Shown: positions 53,977-63,629 of the stretch, piece after piece
How positions within the stretch are numbered: the stretch's first letter is position 1
Layout of the letters: every line of letters begins with the position of its first letter
Source of the DNA: Paracoccaceae bacterium
GTDB lineage: Bacteria; Pseudomonadota; Alphaproteobacteria; Rhodobacterales; Rhodobacteraceae
DNA: 64,000 nucleotides
Assembly (NCBI GenBank): GCA_947461435.1
Contig: CANHLE010000001.1
Location: 1-64,000 of the forward strand
Direction of reading: 5' to 3'
Made by a program: the position numbers and the translations under genes
The notes under the pieces: generated by a model
What the model was told of the DNA's origin: nothing
Databases searched by the model: none
The model's input: only the letters and a program-made list of their open reading frames with translations

Positions 53977-54701
53977 CGGGCTGGGTCTGTGTGGTGGGTC
54001 TTGGGCCGGGGGATGACGGCCTTGTCACCGATCAGGTGCGCGCGGCCTTGGCCGAGGCGAGCGATGTGATTGGGTATATTCCCTATGTGGCCCGTATCGC
54101 CCCGCGTGACGGCTTGACGCTGCACGCGTCGGACAACCGGGTGGAACTGGACCGGGCCACGCAGGCGCTGGATCTGGCCTTGGCGGGGCACCGGGTGGTT
54201 GTGGTCTCCTCGGGGGATCCGGGGGTTTTTGCCATGGCTTCTGCCGTGTTCGAGGCCTGCGAAGGCCGAAGTGTTCTTCCCCAGATCAAGGTGCTGCCCG
54301 GCATCACCGCGATGTTGGCCGCGGCGGCCAGCGCGGGCGCACCTTTGGGTCATGATTTCTGCGCAATCAACCTGTCGGACAATCTCAAACCGTTCGAGAT
54401 GATCGAAAAGCGCGTGCGTCTGGCCGCCGAGGCCGATTTTGCAATGGCGTTTTACAACCCCCGATCGGCCAGCCGGCCCGATGGGTTCGGCCGCATTCTT
54501 TCCGTCTTGCGGGCCAGCTGTGCGCCGGAACGGCTTATCCTGTTTGCGCGCAACGTCACCTTGCCCGATCAGCGGATCGTGACGGTTGCGCTGCGCGATG
54601 CGGCCGAGGATATGGCGGATATGCGCACGGTGGTGATCGTTGGCAATTCCGCCACGCGGCGCGTGGGCCCCTATGTCTATAGCCCAAGGCGCGCGGGATG
54701 A
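53973..54701 (+). CDS. cobJ: Precorrin-3B C17-methyltransferase CobJ
   Basis: This 242-residue tetrapyrrole methylase has GLGPGDDGLVTDQVRAAL, the block VVVSSGDPGVFAMASAV, PGITAMLAAAASAGAPLGHD and FYNPRSASRPD. It methylates C17 and contracts the ring to precorrin-4. Its last 25 bases overlap the end of cobK, which comes from the opposite strand. Confidence 0.95.
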   Translation: MTGWVCVVGLGPGDDGLVTDQVRAALAEASDVIGYIPYVARIAPRDGLTLHASDNRVELDRATQALDLALAGHRVVVVSSGDPGVFAMASAVFEACEGRSVLPQIKVLPGITAMLAAAASAGAPLGHDFCAINLSDNLKPFEMIEKRVRLAAEADFAMAFYNPRSASRPDGFGRILSVLRASCAPERLILFARNVTLPDQRIVTVALRDAAEDMADMRTVVIVGNSATRRVGPYVYSPRRAG

Positions 54702-55435
54702 TCGCGCAGCCAGATCATCACCTCGTCCACCGTTTCGGCGCGCGGTCGGGCGGGCAGCGCGGGGCGTTCGGCCAGCCAGACCGGCAGGCCCAAAGCGCGG
54801 GCTGCGTCAAGTTTGGCGCGCGCCGCGCCGCCGCCGGCATTTTTGGCAATGACCAGTTCTGTGCCATGGGCCTGCATCAACGCCAGATCCCCCGCGGTGG
54901 TAAAGGGGCCCTTGGACACAACGATCTGGCAGTTGGGCAGGGGCAAATTGCCCGGCGCATCGACCAGACGCAGCAGATAGTGATGGTGGGGACGGTCCGA
55001 AAAATCGGACAGGTTCTGCCGTCCGATGGCCAGAAAGACACGCGTGACTTTGTGGGGCAGGGCCTGTGCCATGGCCGGAATGTCGGTGAAAAACCGCCAC
55101 TGATCGCCCGGCCCTGCAACCCAAGGCGCCCGTTCCAGCGCGATCAGCGGCAAGGCCAGGGCCTTGGCGGCCGCGACGGCATTGCGGCTCATCTGGGCGG
55201 CGAAGGGATGGGTGGCGTCAATCACATGGGTGATGGCCTGCCCTTGAAGATAGGCGATCAAGCCCGCCACCCCGCCAAAGCCGCCCACACGGTGCGGCAG
55301 CGGCGGCAGGTTTGGCCCTTCCGTACGCCCGGCGATGGAATAGACAGCATAGCATGTGGCCTGCGCCAAAGCCTCGCCCAGACGCATGGCATCGGCGGTG
55401 CCGCCCAGCAACAAGATCTTGGGAGGGCGCATCAT
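54677..55435 (-). CDS. cobK: Precorrin-6A reductase CobK
   Basis: This 252-residue NADPH-dependent reductase has the start motif KILLLGGTADAMRLGEAL, then HVIDATHPFAAQMS, VFLAIGRQNL and VIAKNAGG. It reduces precorrin-6A to dihydro-precorrin-6. It lies in antisense orientation between cobJ and cobL. Its start codon shares the palindrome CATG with the cobL start, and its 3' end overlaps cobJ. The start at 55435 (or 55432) is inferred from family length; no strong ribosome site is seen. It must have its own promoter inside cobL. Confidence 0.9.
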   Translation of the reverse strand: MMRPPKILLLGGTADAMRLGEALAQATCYAVYSIAGRTEGPNLPPLPHRVGGFGGVAGLIAYLQGQAITHVIDATHPFAAQMSRNAVAAAKALALPLIALERAPWVAGPGDQWRFFTDIPAMAQALPHKVTRVFLAIGRQNLSDFSDRPHHHYLLRLVDAPGNLPLPNCQIVVSKGPFTTAGDLALMQAHGTELVIAKNAGGGAARAKLDAARALGLPVWLAERPALPARPRAETVDEVMIWLRDHPARLGL

Positions 55436-56615
55436 GGCTGAGATGTGGCTTTCGATCATTGGTCTGGGCGAAGATGGACTGGAAGGGCTGACAGATGCAA
55501 GCCGCGCCGCGCTGTTGGCCGCCGAGGTGATCGTTGGCGGGCCGCGGCATCTGGCCTTGGTGGGGGCGGGCGGCCGGGGTATGGTCTGGCCGGTGCCTTT
55601 CGATGTGGCGCCGGTGCTGGCGCTGCGGGGCCGCCCGGTGGTGGTTTTGGCCAGCGGCGATCCGTTCTGGCATGGGGCGGGGGGCAGTTTGACGGCGCTG
55701 CTTGCGCCGGGCGAATGGCGCTGCTTTGCCGGGGCTTCGGTTGTCTCGCTGGCCGCCGCGCATCTGGGTTGGCGTCTGGAAGAGGTGACAAGCCTTGGCC
55801 TTCACGCCGCCCCCATCGCGCGGTTGCGCCATTATCTGGCCCCGAATGCCCGGCTGATTATCACCCTTAGCGGCGGGGCGGCGGTGGCGGCCTGTGCGCA
55901 GTGGCTGACGGGGCAGGGATTGGGTGCCACGCAGCTTTGGGTGATGGAATCCTTGGGCGGACCGGGCCAAAGGGTGCGCCGTGCCAGCGCCGCAAGCTTT
56001 GATCTGCCCGATGTCGGCCCCTTGGTGACGCTGGCCTTGCAGGCCCCGCCGAAAGGGCCCTTTCTGCCCGGGGCGCCGGGCCGGCCAGAGGCTCTTTTTG
56101 CCCATGACGGACAGATCACGAAATCCCCGGTCCGCGCGGTTACCCTTGCGGCGCTGGCACCGAGCGCTGGCGCGCTGCTGTGGGATTTGGGGGCCGGATC
56201 TGGGTCTGTCTCGGTGGAATGGTGCCTGGCCGGAGGCCGCGCCATCGCGGTCGAGGCGCGGCAGGATCGGCTGAGCAACATTCAAGCCAATATCGACCGC
56301 TTTGGCCTGTCGGGGCAGATGCAGGCGATTTTGAGCCGCCTGCCCGACGCGATCATCGGTCTTGAGGTGCCAGAAGCAGTCTTTGTCGGTGGTGGGTTTT
56401 CGGCTGATCTGATGGACCGGCTGACCGCCTTGCCCAAGGGCACGCGTCTGGTGGTCAACACGGTGACATTGGAGACAGAGGCGCTTGTCGTTGACTTGCA
56501 GGCCCGCCTTGGCGGCAGTTTGATGCGCATGGATTTTGCGGTGGCAGAACCTTTGGGCAGGCTGCGCGGCTGGCAGGCCGCACGGCCCGTTGTGCAATGG
56601 TCGGTGGTGCTGTGA
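55434..56615 (+). CDS. cobL: Precorrin-6Y C5,15-methyltransferase (decarboxylating) CobL
   Basis: This 393-residue fusion carries an N-terminal tetrapyrrole methylase (CbiE part: [24 protein letters not shown]) and a C-terminal class I methyltransferase (CbiT part: [15 protein letters not shown]). It methylates C5 and C15 and removes a carboxyl group. A good GGGAGG ribosome site at 55421-55426 supports the start. It overlaps cobE by one base. Confidence 0.94.
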   Translation: MAEMWLSIIGLGEDGLEGLTDASRAALLAAEVIVGGPRHLALVGAGGRGMVWPVPFDVAPVLALRGRPVVVLASGDPFWHGAGGSLTALLAPGEWRCFAGASVVSLAAAHLGWRLEEVTSLGLHAAPIARLRHYLAPNARLIITLSGGAAVAACAQWLTGQGLGATQLWVMESLGGPGQRVRRASAASFDLPDVGPLVTLALQAPPKGPFLPGAPGRPEALFAHDGQITKSPVRAVTLAALAPSAGALLWDLGAGSGSVSVEWCLAGGRAIAVEARQDRLSNIQANIDRFGLSGQMQAILSRLPDAIIGLEVPEAVFVGGGFSADLMDRLTALPKGTRLVVNTVTLETEALVVDLQARLGGSLMRMDFAVAEPLGRLRGWQAARPVVQWSVVL

Positions 56616-56980
56616 TGGATCTGGTCAAACCTCGGGTTGCGGGATTTGGTTTGCGGGCGGGTGCTGGGTTGGCCAGCCTGCGCGCCGCGTTGGATTTGGC
56701 CGCCTTCGGACCGCTGAGTGCGATTGCGACCATCCCCGAGCGGGCCGATACGCTGCGGCCCTTGGCCCAAGAACTGGGTTTGCCGCTGCGCATCGTCCGG
56801 GTGCAAGGTGTGGTGACGCCCACCCAATCGACACGGGTTCAGGCCCGGTTTGGAACCGGATCCGTCGCCGAAGCGGCAGCGCTTGTGGCGGCAGGGCGGG
56901 GGGCCGTTGTGGTGGTCAAACGCGTGGCTTCGGCCGATGGAATGGCCACTTGCGCGGTGGCAGAAGGAGACGGGACATGA
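56615..56980 (+). CDS. cobE: Cobalamin biosynthesis protein CobE
   Basis: This 121-residue protein matches CobE and the C-terminal domain of CbiG ([27 protein letters not shown]-like [12 protein letters not shown]). The role in the aerobic pathway is not well defined. It is coupled on both sides, to cobL (one-base overlap) and cobM (ATGA). Confidence 0.88.
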   Translation: MDLVKPRVAGFGLRAGAGLASLRAALDLAAFGPLSAIATIPERADTLRPLAQELGLPLRIVRVQGVVTPTQSTRVQARFGTGSVAEAAALVAAGRGAVVVVKRVASADGMATCAVAEGDGT

Positions 56981-57759
56981 CGGTTCACTTTATCGGCGCA
57001 GGCCCCGGCGCGCCCGATCTGTTAACACTGCGCGGCCGCGATCTGATTGCGGGCAGCCCGGTGTGCCTTTACGCCGGATCCTTGGTGCCCGAGGGGATTT
57101 TGGCCCATTGCCCCAAAGATGCACGCATCGTGAACACCGCGCCCCTGTCTTTGGACGAGATCATGGCTGAAATTTCTGCGGCCCATGCCGCGGGCCAAGA
57201 TGTGGCGCGTCTTCATTCGGGGGATCTGTCGGTTTGGTCCGCCATGGGCGAGCAGCTGCGCCGTCTGCGGGCCTTGGGGATCCCGTTTGATGTGACGCCC
57301 GGGGTCCCCTCTTTCGCTGCGGCCGCCGCAGCGCTTGAGGCCGAGTTGACCTTGCCGGGCCTGTGCCAATCGGTTGTGCTGACGCGCACATCGGGCCGGG
57401 CCACCGCGATGCCGCCGACGGAAAATCTGGCTGCCTTTGCCGCAACGGGCGCGGTTCTTGCGATCCATCTGTCGATTCATATTCTGGACAAGGTTCTGTC
57501 CGATCTGATGCCGCATTACGGCGCTTCGTGCCCGGTTGCCGTGGTCTGGCGGGCCTCGTGGCCCGATCAGCGCATTGTGCGGGCAACCTTGGGAACGCTG
57601 GAACACGCGCTTGCCGGCGAGATGGAGCGGACGGCCCTGATCCTTGTGGGGCGCACGCTGGGCGCCGAAGGCTTTGACGAAAGCCGTCTTTATGCCGGGG
57701 ATTATGATCGCCGCTATCGTCCGGTGGGCACCGATCCGCGCTTTCCGGACAGCCAATGA
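56977..57759 (+). CDS. cobM: Precorrin-4 C11-methyltransferase CobM
   Basis: This 260-residue tetrapyrrole methylase has [58 protein letters not shown] and [12 protein letters not shown], all typical for CobM/CbiF. It forms precorrin-5. It overlaps cobE and cobB by ATGA junctions. Confidence 0.95.
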   Translation: MTVHFIGAGPGAPDLLTLRGRDLIAGSPVCLYAGSLVPEGILAHCPKDARIVNTAPLSLDEIMAEISAAHAAGQDVARLHSGDLSVWSAMGEQLRRLRALGIPFDVTPGVPSFAAAAAALEAELTLPGLCQSVVLTRTSGRATAMPPTENLAAFAATGAVLAIHLSIHILDKVLSDLMPHYGASCPVAVVWRASWPDQRIVRATLGTLEHALAGEMERTALILVGRTLGAEGFDESRLYAGDYDRRYRPVGTDPRFPDSQ

Positions 57760-59066
57760 CGGGCGGCTTGATCATATCGGCGCCGGCCTCGGGCACGGGC
57801 AAGACCACGGTGACGCTGGGTCTGGCCCGCGCCTTTGTTAATGCGGGCAGACGCGTTCAGTGTTTCAAATCCGGGCCCGATTATATTGACCCGGCGTTTC
57901 ACGCCGCCGCATCGCGCCGCAGATCGGTCAATCTGGACACCTGGGCCATGGGCCCCGCGCAGATCGCCGACCTGATCGGGCAAGCCGGGCAGAATGATCT
58001 GATCCTTGCCGAAGGGTCGATGGGGCTGTTTGACGGTGTCGCGATTCCGGGCGAGGCGGGCAACGGATCAAGCGCCGATCTTTCGGCCTTGACCGGCTGG
58101 CCTGTGGTCGTGGTGCTGGATTGTGCCGGGCAGGCCCAAACTGCGGCGGCTGTGGCGCGCGGGCTGATCGGCTTTCGTGCCGGGGTTGACGTGGCGGGGG
58201 TGATCTTGAACCGTATCGCCAGCCCGCGACATGAGGCGCTGGTGCGCCACGGGATGGACGAGGCCGGCGTGCGCGTCTTTGGCGCTTTGCCACGGCTGAA
58301 ATCCTTGTCCTTGCCCGAACGCCATCTGGGGTTGGTGCAGGCGCAAGAACTGCCCGAATTGGAAAGCTTCATCGCCGAGGCCGCCGAAGTGATCGCTTCG
58401 CATGTCGATCTGCACGGTCTTGCCGCGCTTGCCCGGCCTTTGGCAGAGATGGCCCGTCTTGCGCCCCAAGTGCCGCCCCCGGGCCAGCGCATCGCACTGG
58501 CCAAGGATGCCGCATTTTCGTTTACCTATCCGCATCTGGTGGACCAGTGGCTTGCCGCAGGCGCAAGCATTCTGCCGTTTTCGCCCTTGGCCGATGAAGC
58601 CCCCGATGACAGTGCCGACGCCTGTTGGCTGCCGGGGGGGTACCCCGAACTTCATGCCGGTCTGTTGGCGTCCAACGACCGGTTCCGCGTCGCGATGCAG
58701 CGGTTTGCCCAAACCCGGCCGGTGCATGGCGAATGCGGCGGCTACATGGCCATGGGGGCGGGGCTGGTTGATGCCAAGGGGCAGCGGCACCAGATGCTGG
58801 GGCTTTTGGGGCTTGAAACCAGTTTTGAAAAGCGGCGCATGCATTTGGGGTATCGCTTGGCCAATCTGCGCGCGGATGCGCTGGGCTTTGCGGCGGGCGC
58901 ACGTCTGCGCGGGCACGAGTTTCACTATGCCACGATTCTGGCCCAGCCTGACCTGCCCCTTGCCGATGTGGTGGATGCCACAGGCAGCAGCGTGGCCGAA
59001 ACAGGATCTCGCCGCGACCAGGCCAGCGGTACCTTCTTTCATTTGATCGCAAAGGCACAGGCATGA
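57756..59066 (+). CDS. cobB: Hydrogenobyrinic acid a,c-diamide synthase CobB
   Basis: This 436-residue amidotransferase has an N-terminal ATP site [19 protein letters not shown], the block [14 protein letters not shown] and MGLFDGV. The C-terminal glutaminase domain has [11 protein letters not shown] with the catalytic Cys. It amidates the a and c side chains before cobalt insertion. It is coupled to cobM and cobA by 4-base overlaps. Confidence 0.95.
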   Translation: MTGGLIISAPASGTGKTTVTLGLARAFVNAGRRVQCFKSGPDYIDPAFHAAASRRRSVNLDTWAMGPAQIADLIGQAGQNDLILAEGSMGLFDGVAIPGEAGNGSSADLSALTGWPVVVVLDCAGQAQTAAAVARGLIGFRAGVDVAGVILNRIASPRHEALVRHGMDEAGVRVFGALPRLKSLSLPERHLGLVQAQELPELESFIAEAAEVIASHVDLHGLAALARPLAEMARLAPQVPPPGQRIALAKDAAFSFTYPHLVDQWLAAGASILPFSPLADEAPDDSADACWLPGGYPELHAGLLASNDRFRVAMQRFAQTRPVHGECGGYMAMGAGLVDAKGQRHQMLGLLGLETSFEKRRMHLGYRLANLRADALGFAAGARLRGHEFHYATILAQPDLPLADVVDATGSSVAETGSRRDQASGTFFHLIAKAQA

Positions 59067-59788
59067 GCGGATTTGTCAGCTTCGTCTCCTCCGGTCCGGG
59101 GGATCCGGAACTTTTGACGTTGAAGGCGGTGGCGCGCCTGAAGGCGGCCGACGCGGTTTTGTTCGATGACCTGTCCTCGGGGCCCATTCTGGCCCATGCC
59201 CGCCCGGGGGCCGATCTGGTTGGCGTGGGAAAGCGCGCTGGCCGGCCCAGCCCAAAGCAGGATCATGTCAGCCGCCTGTTGGTCGATTATGCCCAGACCG
59301 GCGCCAAGGTGGTGCGGCTGAAATCGGGCGACAGCGGCATTTTCGGCCGTTTGGAAGAAGAGATTGTGGCCCTGCAAGACGCGGGAATAGGCTATGAAAT
59401 CATTCCCGGTGTGCCGGCCGCCTGTGCAGCCGCGGCCGCTGCAGGCATTCCCTTGACGCGGCGATTGACCGCGCGGCGCGTGCAATTTGTGACCGGGGCC
59501 GACGTGACGGGCCAATTGCCCGAAGACTTGAACATGGCGGCCTTGGCCGATCCTTTGGCAACCACGGTCGTCTATATGGGCAAGCGCAGCTTTCCCGCCT
59601 TTGCGGCGGCCTTGATTGGGGCCGGATTGCCGCCGACAACCCCTGCCCTTTATGCCGAAGCCGTCGGACATCCGCATCAGCGGCTTGTGCGCGACACGGT
59701 ATCGGGTCTTGCCGCGCGGATGGCCGATCTGGACAGCCCCGAACCCGCCTTGATCTTGTATGGACCGTTGGCCGGGGGGCAGCCATGA
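59063..59788 (+). CDS. cobA: Uroporphyrinogen-III C-methyltransferase CobA
   Basis: This 241-residue SUMT has SSGPGDPELLTLKAV, DAVLFDDL, VGKRAGRPSPKQD, RLKSGDSGIFGRLEEE and PGVPAACAAAAAAGIPLT. It makes precorrin-2, the entry point of the pathway. Here it is a stand-alone SUMT rather than fused to CysG domains. It overlaps the second DUF1636 gene by ATGA. Confidence 0.94.
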   Translation: MSGFVSFVSSGPGDPELLTLKAVARLKAADAVLFDDLSSGPILAHARPGADLVGVGKRAGRPSPKQDHVSRLLVDYAQTGAKVVRLKSGDSGIFGRLEEEIVALQDAGIGYEIIPGVPAACAAAAAAGIPLTRRLTARRVQFVTGADVTGQLPEDLNMAALADPLATTVVYMGKRSFPAFAAALIGAGLPPTTPALYAEAVGHPHQRLVRDTVSGLAARMADLDSPEPALILYGPLAGGQP

Positions 59789-60102
59789 ACATCACCCTGT
59801 GCCAAAGTTGCGCCCTGGGGCGGGCAGATTTCGCAGATGTCTTGTCGTCTGCCTTGGCGCAGGCAGGTCTGCCAGCGCGTGTCGACGGTACCGAGTGCAT
59901 GTCTGGCTGTACCCGCCCCTCAACCCTGTCTTTTCGCGCGCCCGGCAAAGTGGCTTATCTGTTCGGTGATCTGACCCCCGCCGATCTGCTGGACCTTTTG
60001 ACCTTTGCCGCGGCCTACCATGCCTCTTGCGATGGCACATTTGTGGATGCGCGGTTCATGGGGGCGCTGCGCACCAAGGCCATCGCGCGGATCCCGGGGT
60101 AG
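59785..60102 (+). CDS. DUF1636 metal-binding-like protein, second copy
   Basis: This 105-residue protein has the Cys pattern LCQSCALG near the start and ECMSGCTRPSTL in the middle, like the first DUF1636 protein but shorter and with a different set of cysteines. It is the last gene of the long operon and overlaps cobA. A ferredoxin-like or metal-handling role for cobalamin synthesis is suggested by Cys placement and context only. Confidence 0.72.
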   Translation: MNITLCQSCALGRADFADVLSSALAQAGLPARVDGTECMSGCTRPSTLSFRAPGKVAYLFGDLTPADLLDLLTFAAAYHASCDGTFVDARFMGALRTKAIARIPG

Positions 60103-60178
60103 CATTGCCGACACGCGCGTCGGCTTTGACCGAAACATGCCGGATTCAGACTTGACCGCAGGGACGCCTTAGGAAAGA

Positions 60179-60378
60179 ACGAAGGGGCAAGGTGCCTGAC
60201 CCACGCAAAGTGGAAAGGCTCAAACGGGAATGGGACGGGCCGACCCAATTGGGGGCTTTAATCCCAGCCGCCCCCGCGACTGTAAGCGGCGAGCGGGTGT
60301 TCATCAGGCCACTGGATCCGTCAGGGTTTGGGAAGGCGAACACCGCGCGTGACCCGCAGCCAGGAGACCGGCCTCGCG
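60179..60378 (+). ncRNA. Cobalamin riboswitch 2 (upstream of cbtB-cbtA-cobF)
   Basis: Conserved elements run in order on the plus strand: AAGGTGCC, ACGGGAA, CCGCCCCCGCGACTGTAA, GGCCACTGG, TTTGGGAAGG and the B12 box CAGCCAGGAGACCGGCCT. The L5 segment matches the consensus more closely than in riboswitch 1. The exact ends are approximate. The aptamer precedes the cobalt transporter gene cbtB by about 45 bases. Confidence 0.93.
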
Positions 60379-60423
60379 TGACGTAACATCAACACCGTCG
60401 GGTGTGACGGTTGGGAGAGAAGA

Positions 60424-60600
60424 ATGACCACGCAGACCAAAACCATTGCCGGGACCAAAGCGCAATCCTTGATTCTGTCGGCCTTGTTTGCCGCAGTCTT
60501 GGGCGGCACGATGCTGTTCCTTGCCGGCCACGCACAATCGGCCACCTTGCATGACGCGGCCCATGACGTTCGTCATGCGACCGGGTTCCCCTGCCACTGA
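60424..60600 (+). CDS. cbtB: Cobalt transporter small subunit CbtB
   Basis: This protein of only 58 residues has one membrane segment (about 16-38, LILSALFAAVLGGTMLFLAG) and a His-rich tail with HDAAHDVRHATGFPCH, the mark of CbtB. With CbtA it forms a B12-regulated cobalt uptake system. It follows cobalamin riboswitch 2 and has a GGGAGAG ribosome site. cbtA starts 15 bases downstream. Confidence 0.9.
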   Translation: MTTQTKTIAGTKAQSLILSALFAAVLGGTMLFLAGHAQSATLHDAAHDVRHATGFPCH

Positions 60601-60615
60601 TTTTCTGACAGATTC

Positions 60616-61395
60616 ATGTTTCAACGCATGCTCGCCAGCGCGCTGATCGCTGGCATTGCAGCGGGGCTTATCGCAGCCCTGCTGCATTTCGCGTTTGTCC
60701 AAAAGTTCATTTTACTGGGCGAGCAATATGAAACCGGGGCTTTGATTCACTTTGGTGGATCTGGCACCAAAGAGGGTGAACACAGCCACGAAGCCGCGCC
60801 CGCCACCGCAGACCCCGCAGCCGAAGACCCAAAGGCCCCAGAGACGGCGGCCGACGGGCATGACCACGATCATGGCGCTTCCGCCCAAGGGTCTGCAGCC
60901 ACGCGCAATGCCCTGACCGTGGTCTTTATGGTGATCTTGTATGTCTCTTATGGGTTCCTGTTGGTGGCCGGGTTCGGCATTGCCGAGGCTTTTGGGCGCA
61001 AGATCGGTCCAACGGAAGGGATCTTATGGGGCATCGCCGGCTTTGCCGTGTTCCACCTGTCCCCGGCGCTGGGCCTTGCCCCGGAATTGCCGGGCACCAT
61101 TGCGGCCAAACTTGACCTGCGCCAGATCTGGTGGTGGGCGACCGTGGTCTGCACGGGAACCGGACTTGCCCTGTTGGCCTATGGGCGGCACTGGATTGCA
61201 TTGCCCTTGGCGGCCGCGCTTTTGGCGCTGCCCCATGTCATCGGCGCACCGCAGGGCGAAGGATATTTCGGTCTGGCCCCTACGGAAGTGGGCGCCATCT
61301 TTGCTGCCCGCGTCTTGGGAACGGCCATGGTCGTTTGGGCCTGTTTGGGTTGGTTTGCCGGGGCGGTCTGGGCCCGTGAAGGTGCCCGGTCGTGA
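60616..61395 (+). CDS. cbtA: Cobalt transporter CbtA
   Basis: This 259-residue membrane protein has about five hydrophobic segments. A cytoplasmic or periplasmic His-rich loop after the first contains EGEHSHEAA and ADGHDHDHGA (about residues 52-95). It matches CbtA, the predicted cobalt permease that pairs with CbtB under cobalamin riboswitch control. The His-rich loop probably binds the metal. It overlaps cobF by 4 bases. Confidence 0.92.
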   Translation: MFQRMLASALIAGIAAGLIAALLHFAFVQKFILLGEQYETGALIHFGGSGTKEGEHSHEAAPATADPAAEDPKAPETAADGHDHDHGASAQGSAATRNALTVVFMVILYVSYGFLLVAGFGIAEAFGRKIGPTEGILWGIAGFAVFHLSPALGLAPELPGTIAAKLDLRQIWWWATVVCTGTGLALLAYGRHWIALPLAAALLALPHVIGAPQGEGYFGLAPTEVGAIFAARVLGTAMVVWACLGWFAGAVWAREGARS

Positions 61396-62162
61396 CGGGC
61401 ATCGGGGAACCCATCGAACTTTGCTTGATCGGCATCGGCACGGGAAACCCCGACCATCTGACGGCGCAGGCGGCGGCGGCGCTGAACACCAGCGATCTGA
61501 TCTTGATCCCCCGCAAGGGGCCCGAAAAATCCGATCTGGCCGAAGTGCGCCTGTTGATCTTGTCGCGTGTGTTGACCCATGCCGTTCCCGTGGCCGAATT
61601 TGACATGCCCACGCGCGATGCGTCAGGGGGCTATGCCAAGGGCGTGTCAGACTGGCACGATGCCATCGCGGATCAATGGTGCGCGGCGCTGGCGGCGCAT
61701 GAGGGGCCAAAGGCGCGCGTGGCGCTGATGGTTTGGGGCGACCCCATGCTGTACGACAGCACGCTGCGTATCGCGGCGCGTCTGCCAAAGGTGCGCGTGC
61801 GTGTGGTGCCCGGAATCACCTCGATTCAGGCGCTGTGCGCGGCCCATGCCATCGCGCTGAACGAAGTGGCCGAACCGGTGTTGATCACCACCGGGCGGCA
61901 ACTGCGCGATCACGCCTGGCCCGCGTCCCTGCCCGACAGCATGGTTGTGATGCTGGACGGCGCCTGTTCGTTTCAGCACCTATCGGCCGAAGGCATCGAT
62001 ATCTGGTGGGCGGCCTATGTGGGGATGCCAGAAGAAATCCTGATGTCAGGGCCGCTGAACCGGGTGGCCGCGCAGATCATCGCGGTCCGCGCCGAGGCGC
62101 GGGCGCGCCATGGGTGGATCATGGATATCTATCTGCTGCGCCGCCGCGCGGGGATGTTATAA
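61392..62162 (+). CDS. cobF: Precorrin-6A synthase (deacetylating) CobF
   Basis: This 256-residue tetrapyrrole methylase has CLIGIGTGNPDHLTAQA, ILIPRKGPEKSDL, LMVWGDPMLYDSTLRIA and PGITSIQALCAAHAIALN. It methylates C1 of precorrin-5 and removes the acetyl group. Its separation from the main operon and link with cbtAB means it is under riboswitch 2. CobF is specific to the aerobic pathway. Confidence 0.94.
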   Translation: MTGIGEPIELCLIGIGTGNPDHLTAQAAAALNTSDLILIPRKGPEKSDLAEVRLLILSRVLTHAVPVAEFDMPTRDASGGYAKGVSDWHDAIADQWCAALAAHEGPKARVALMVWGDPMLYDSTLRIAARLPKVRVRVVPGITSIQALCAAHAIALNEVAEPVLITTGRQLRDHAWPASLPDSMVVMLDGACSFQHLSAEGIDIWWAAYVGMPEEILMSGPLNRVAAQIIAVRAEARARHGWIMDIYLLRRRAGML

Positions 62163-62231
62163 AAAGACGGCCCTTGCGCCTGACAGTTTTGCGGGGCACC
62201 TATCGACCTAGATGTCAACTAGAGGGCGAGC

Positions 62232-63245
62232 ATGACCCGAATTCTCATCACAGGAACGGCCGGATTTATTGGCTATCATCTGGCGAAACGGCTGCTTGCC
62301 GAGGGTCACGACATTTTGGGATTTGACGGGATGACCCCGTATTACGATGTGCGGCTAAAACAGCGCCGCCATGCAGATCTGTTGCAAAGGGCCGGGTTTC
62401 GCGCCGTTGAAGGGATGCTTGAGGATACGGCGCCCTTTGATGCCGCGGCCGACGCGTTTGTGCCGCAGGTGATCGTCCATCTCGCGGCGCAGGCGGGGGT
62501 CAGATACTCGCTGGAGGCACCGCGCAGTTATTTGGACAGCAATATCATCGGCACCTTCACAGTGATGGAGGCCGCGCGGCGGCATCAGGTGGCGCATCTG
62601 ATGATGGCGTCAACCTCCTCGGTCTATGGCGCGAACGAGAAGATGCCCTTTGCCGAGACGGATCAGGCGGACCATCCGCTGACGATCTATGCGGCGACCA
62701 AGAAGGCGACGGAAAGCATGGGGCACGCCTATGCGCATCTGTGGAAGATTCCGACGACCATGTTTCGGTTCTTCACGGTCTATGGTCCTTGGGGGCGGCC
62801 AGATCTGGCGCTGTTCAAATTCGTGGAGGCGATCTTGGAAGGGCGCGCCATCGATATCTACAATCATGGCGAGATGTTCCGTGATTTCACTTATATTGAC
62901 GATCTGGTGCGCGCGATTTCCTTGTTGATCCCGGCGGCGCCTGCGTTGGTTGAGGGGCGCGGCGAGGCGATCGCGGGGGACAGCCTGTCACCCAGCGCGC
63001 CGTGGAGGGTGGTGAATATCGGCAATTCCCAAAAGGTGCGGCTTTTGGATTTTGTCGAGGCGATCGAGGAGGCTTTGGGGCAAAAGGCGATCCGGAATAT
63101 GATGCCCATGCAGCGGGGGGACGTTCCGGCGACCTGGGCCGACGCGGGGCTGCTGGAGGCGCTGACGGGCTATCGGCCGCAGACGGACATTCGCGAGGGG
63201 GTGGGGCGGTTTGTGGCCTGGTACCGGGACTATTACGGCCGTTGA
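62232..63245 (+). CDS. UDP-glucuronate 4-epimerase-like NAD-dependent epimerase
   Basis: This 337-residue extended SDR has the NAD motif [11 protein letters not shown], the block [11 protein letters not shown] typical of UDP-glucuronate epimerases, [11 protein letters not shown] and a YAATK active site. It interconverts UDP-glucuronate and UDP-galacturonate for capsule or lipopolysaccharide. It stands alone after cobF, 69 bases downstream, and may have its own promoter. A terminator follows. Confidence 0.88.
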   Translation: MTRILITGTAGFIGYHLAKRLLAEGHDILGFDGMTPYYDVRLKQRRHADLLQRAGFRAVEGMLEDTAPFDAAADAFVPQVIVHLAAQAGVRYSLEAPRSYLDSNIIGTFTVMEAARRHQVAHLMMASTSSVYGANEKMPFAETDQADHPLTIYAATKKATESMGHAYAHLWKIPTTMFRFFTVYGPWGRPDLALFKFVEAILEGRAIDIYNHGEMFRDFTYIDDLVRAISLLIPAAPALVEGRGEAIAGDSLSPSAPWRVVNIGNSQKVRLLDFVEAIEEALGQKAIRNMMPMQRGDVPATWADAGLLEALTGYRPQTDIREGVGRFVAWYRDYYGR

Positions 63246-63253
63246 TTGGGGGA

Positions 63254-63277
63254 TGTCCCGAGTCGGGACATTATTTT
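63254..63277 (+). terminator. Intrinsic terminator after the epimerase gene
   Basis: TGTCCCGA and TCGGGACA are perfect inverted arms with a one-base centre, giving a compact GC-rich hairpin. A T-rich tract (TTATTTT, then CCTTTTTT) follows. It starts 8 bases after the epimerase stop. Confidence 0.75.
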
Positions 63278-63629
63278 AGCCCTTTTTTATCAGGGACTTG
63301 AGTTTGGATTTTTACCAAATCTTAGAATTTGGCCGCCGCTGGCGGGCGTTGCGGGCGGAGTTGGGTCGAGGAGCAATCTGCCCAATCTTCGACTTTGGCC
63401 CATTCACTGCTTGAGGAATTTTGGGGACGAATGGACACGGCTTGGGTCGAACGAACTAGTATATTTCGATGACGGCTTTGAGCCCTAAGCGGTCAGTAGT
63501 GCCGCTTTGTAGTCTTTAAAGAAGGAAGTTCTAAAGCACGTTGGCAAAGGTCAAAGACAACAAGCCACGATCGGATGCTTCGCCTCGGCGCATCGGTTCC
63601 TTCGCCGCGATAAGCGACAAGGCAATCAA
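63278..63629. other. Gene-free stretch
   Basis: This A/T-richer stretch of about 350 bases has no convincing gene. An open frame at 63246-63488 is Trp/Gly/Leu-rich and overlaps the terminator, so it is doubted. Two imperfect copies of a 26-base segment (CCAAATCTTAGAATTTGG... and CCCAATCTTCGACTTTGG...) start near 63316 and 63379. The rest shows nothing recognisable. Confidence 0.4.

Noticed and set aside
63246..63488. 80-codon open frame after the epimerase gene
   Set aside because: It overlaps a clear terminator, has odd composition and an internal imperfect repeat, and has no ribosome site.
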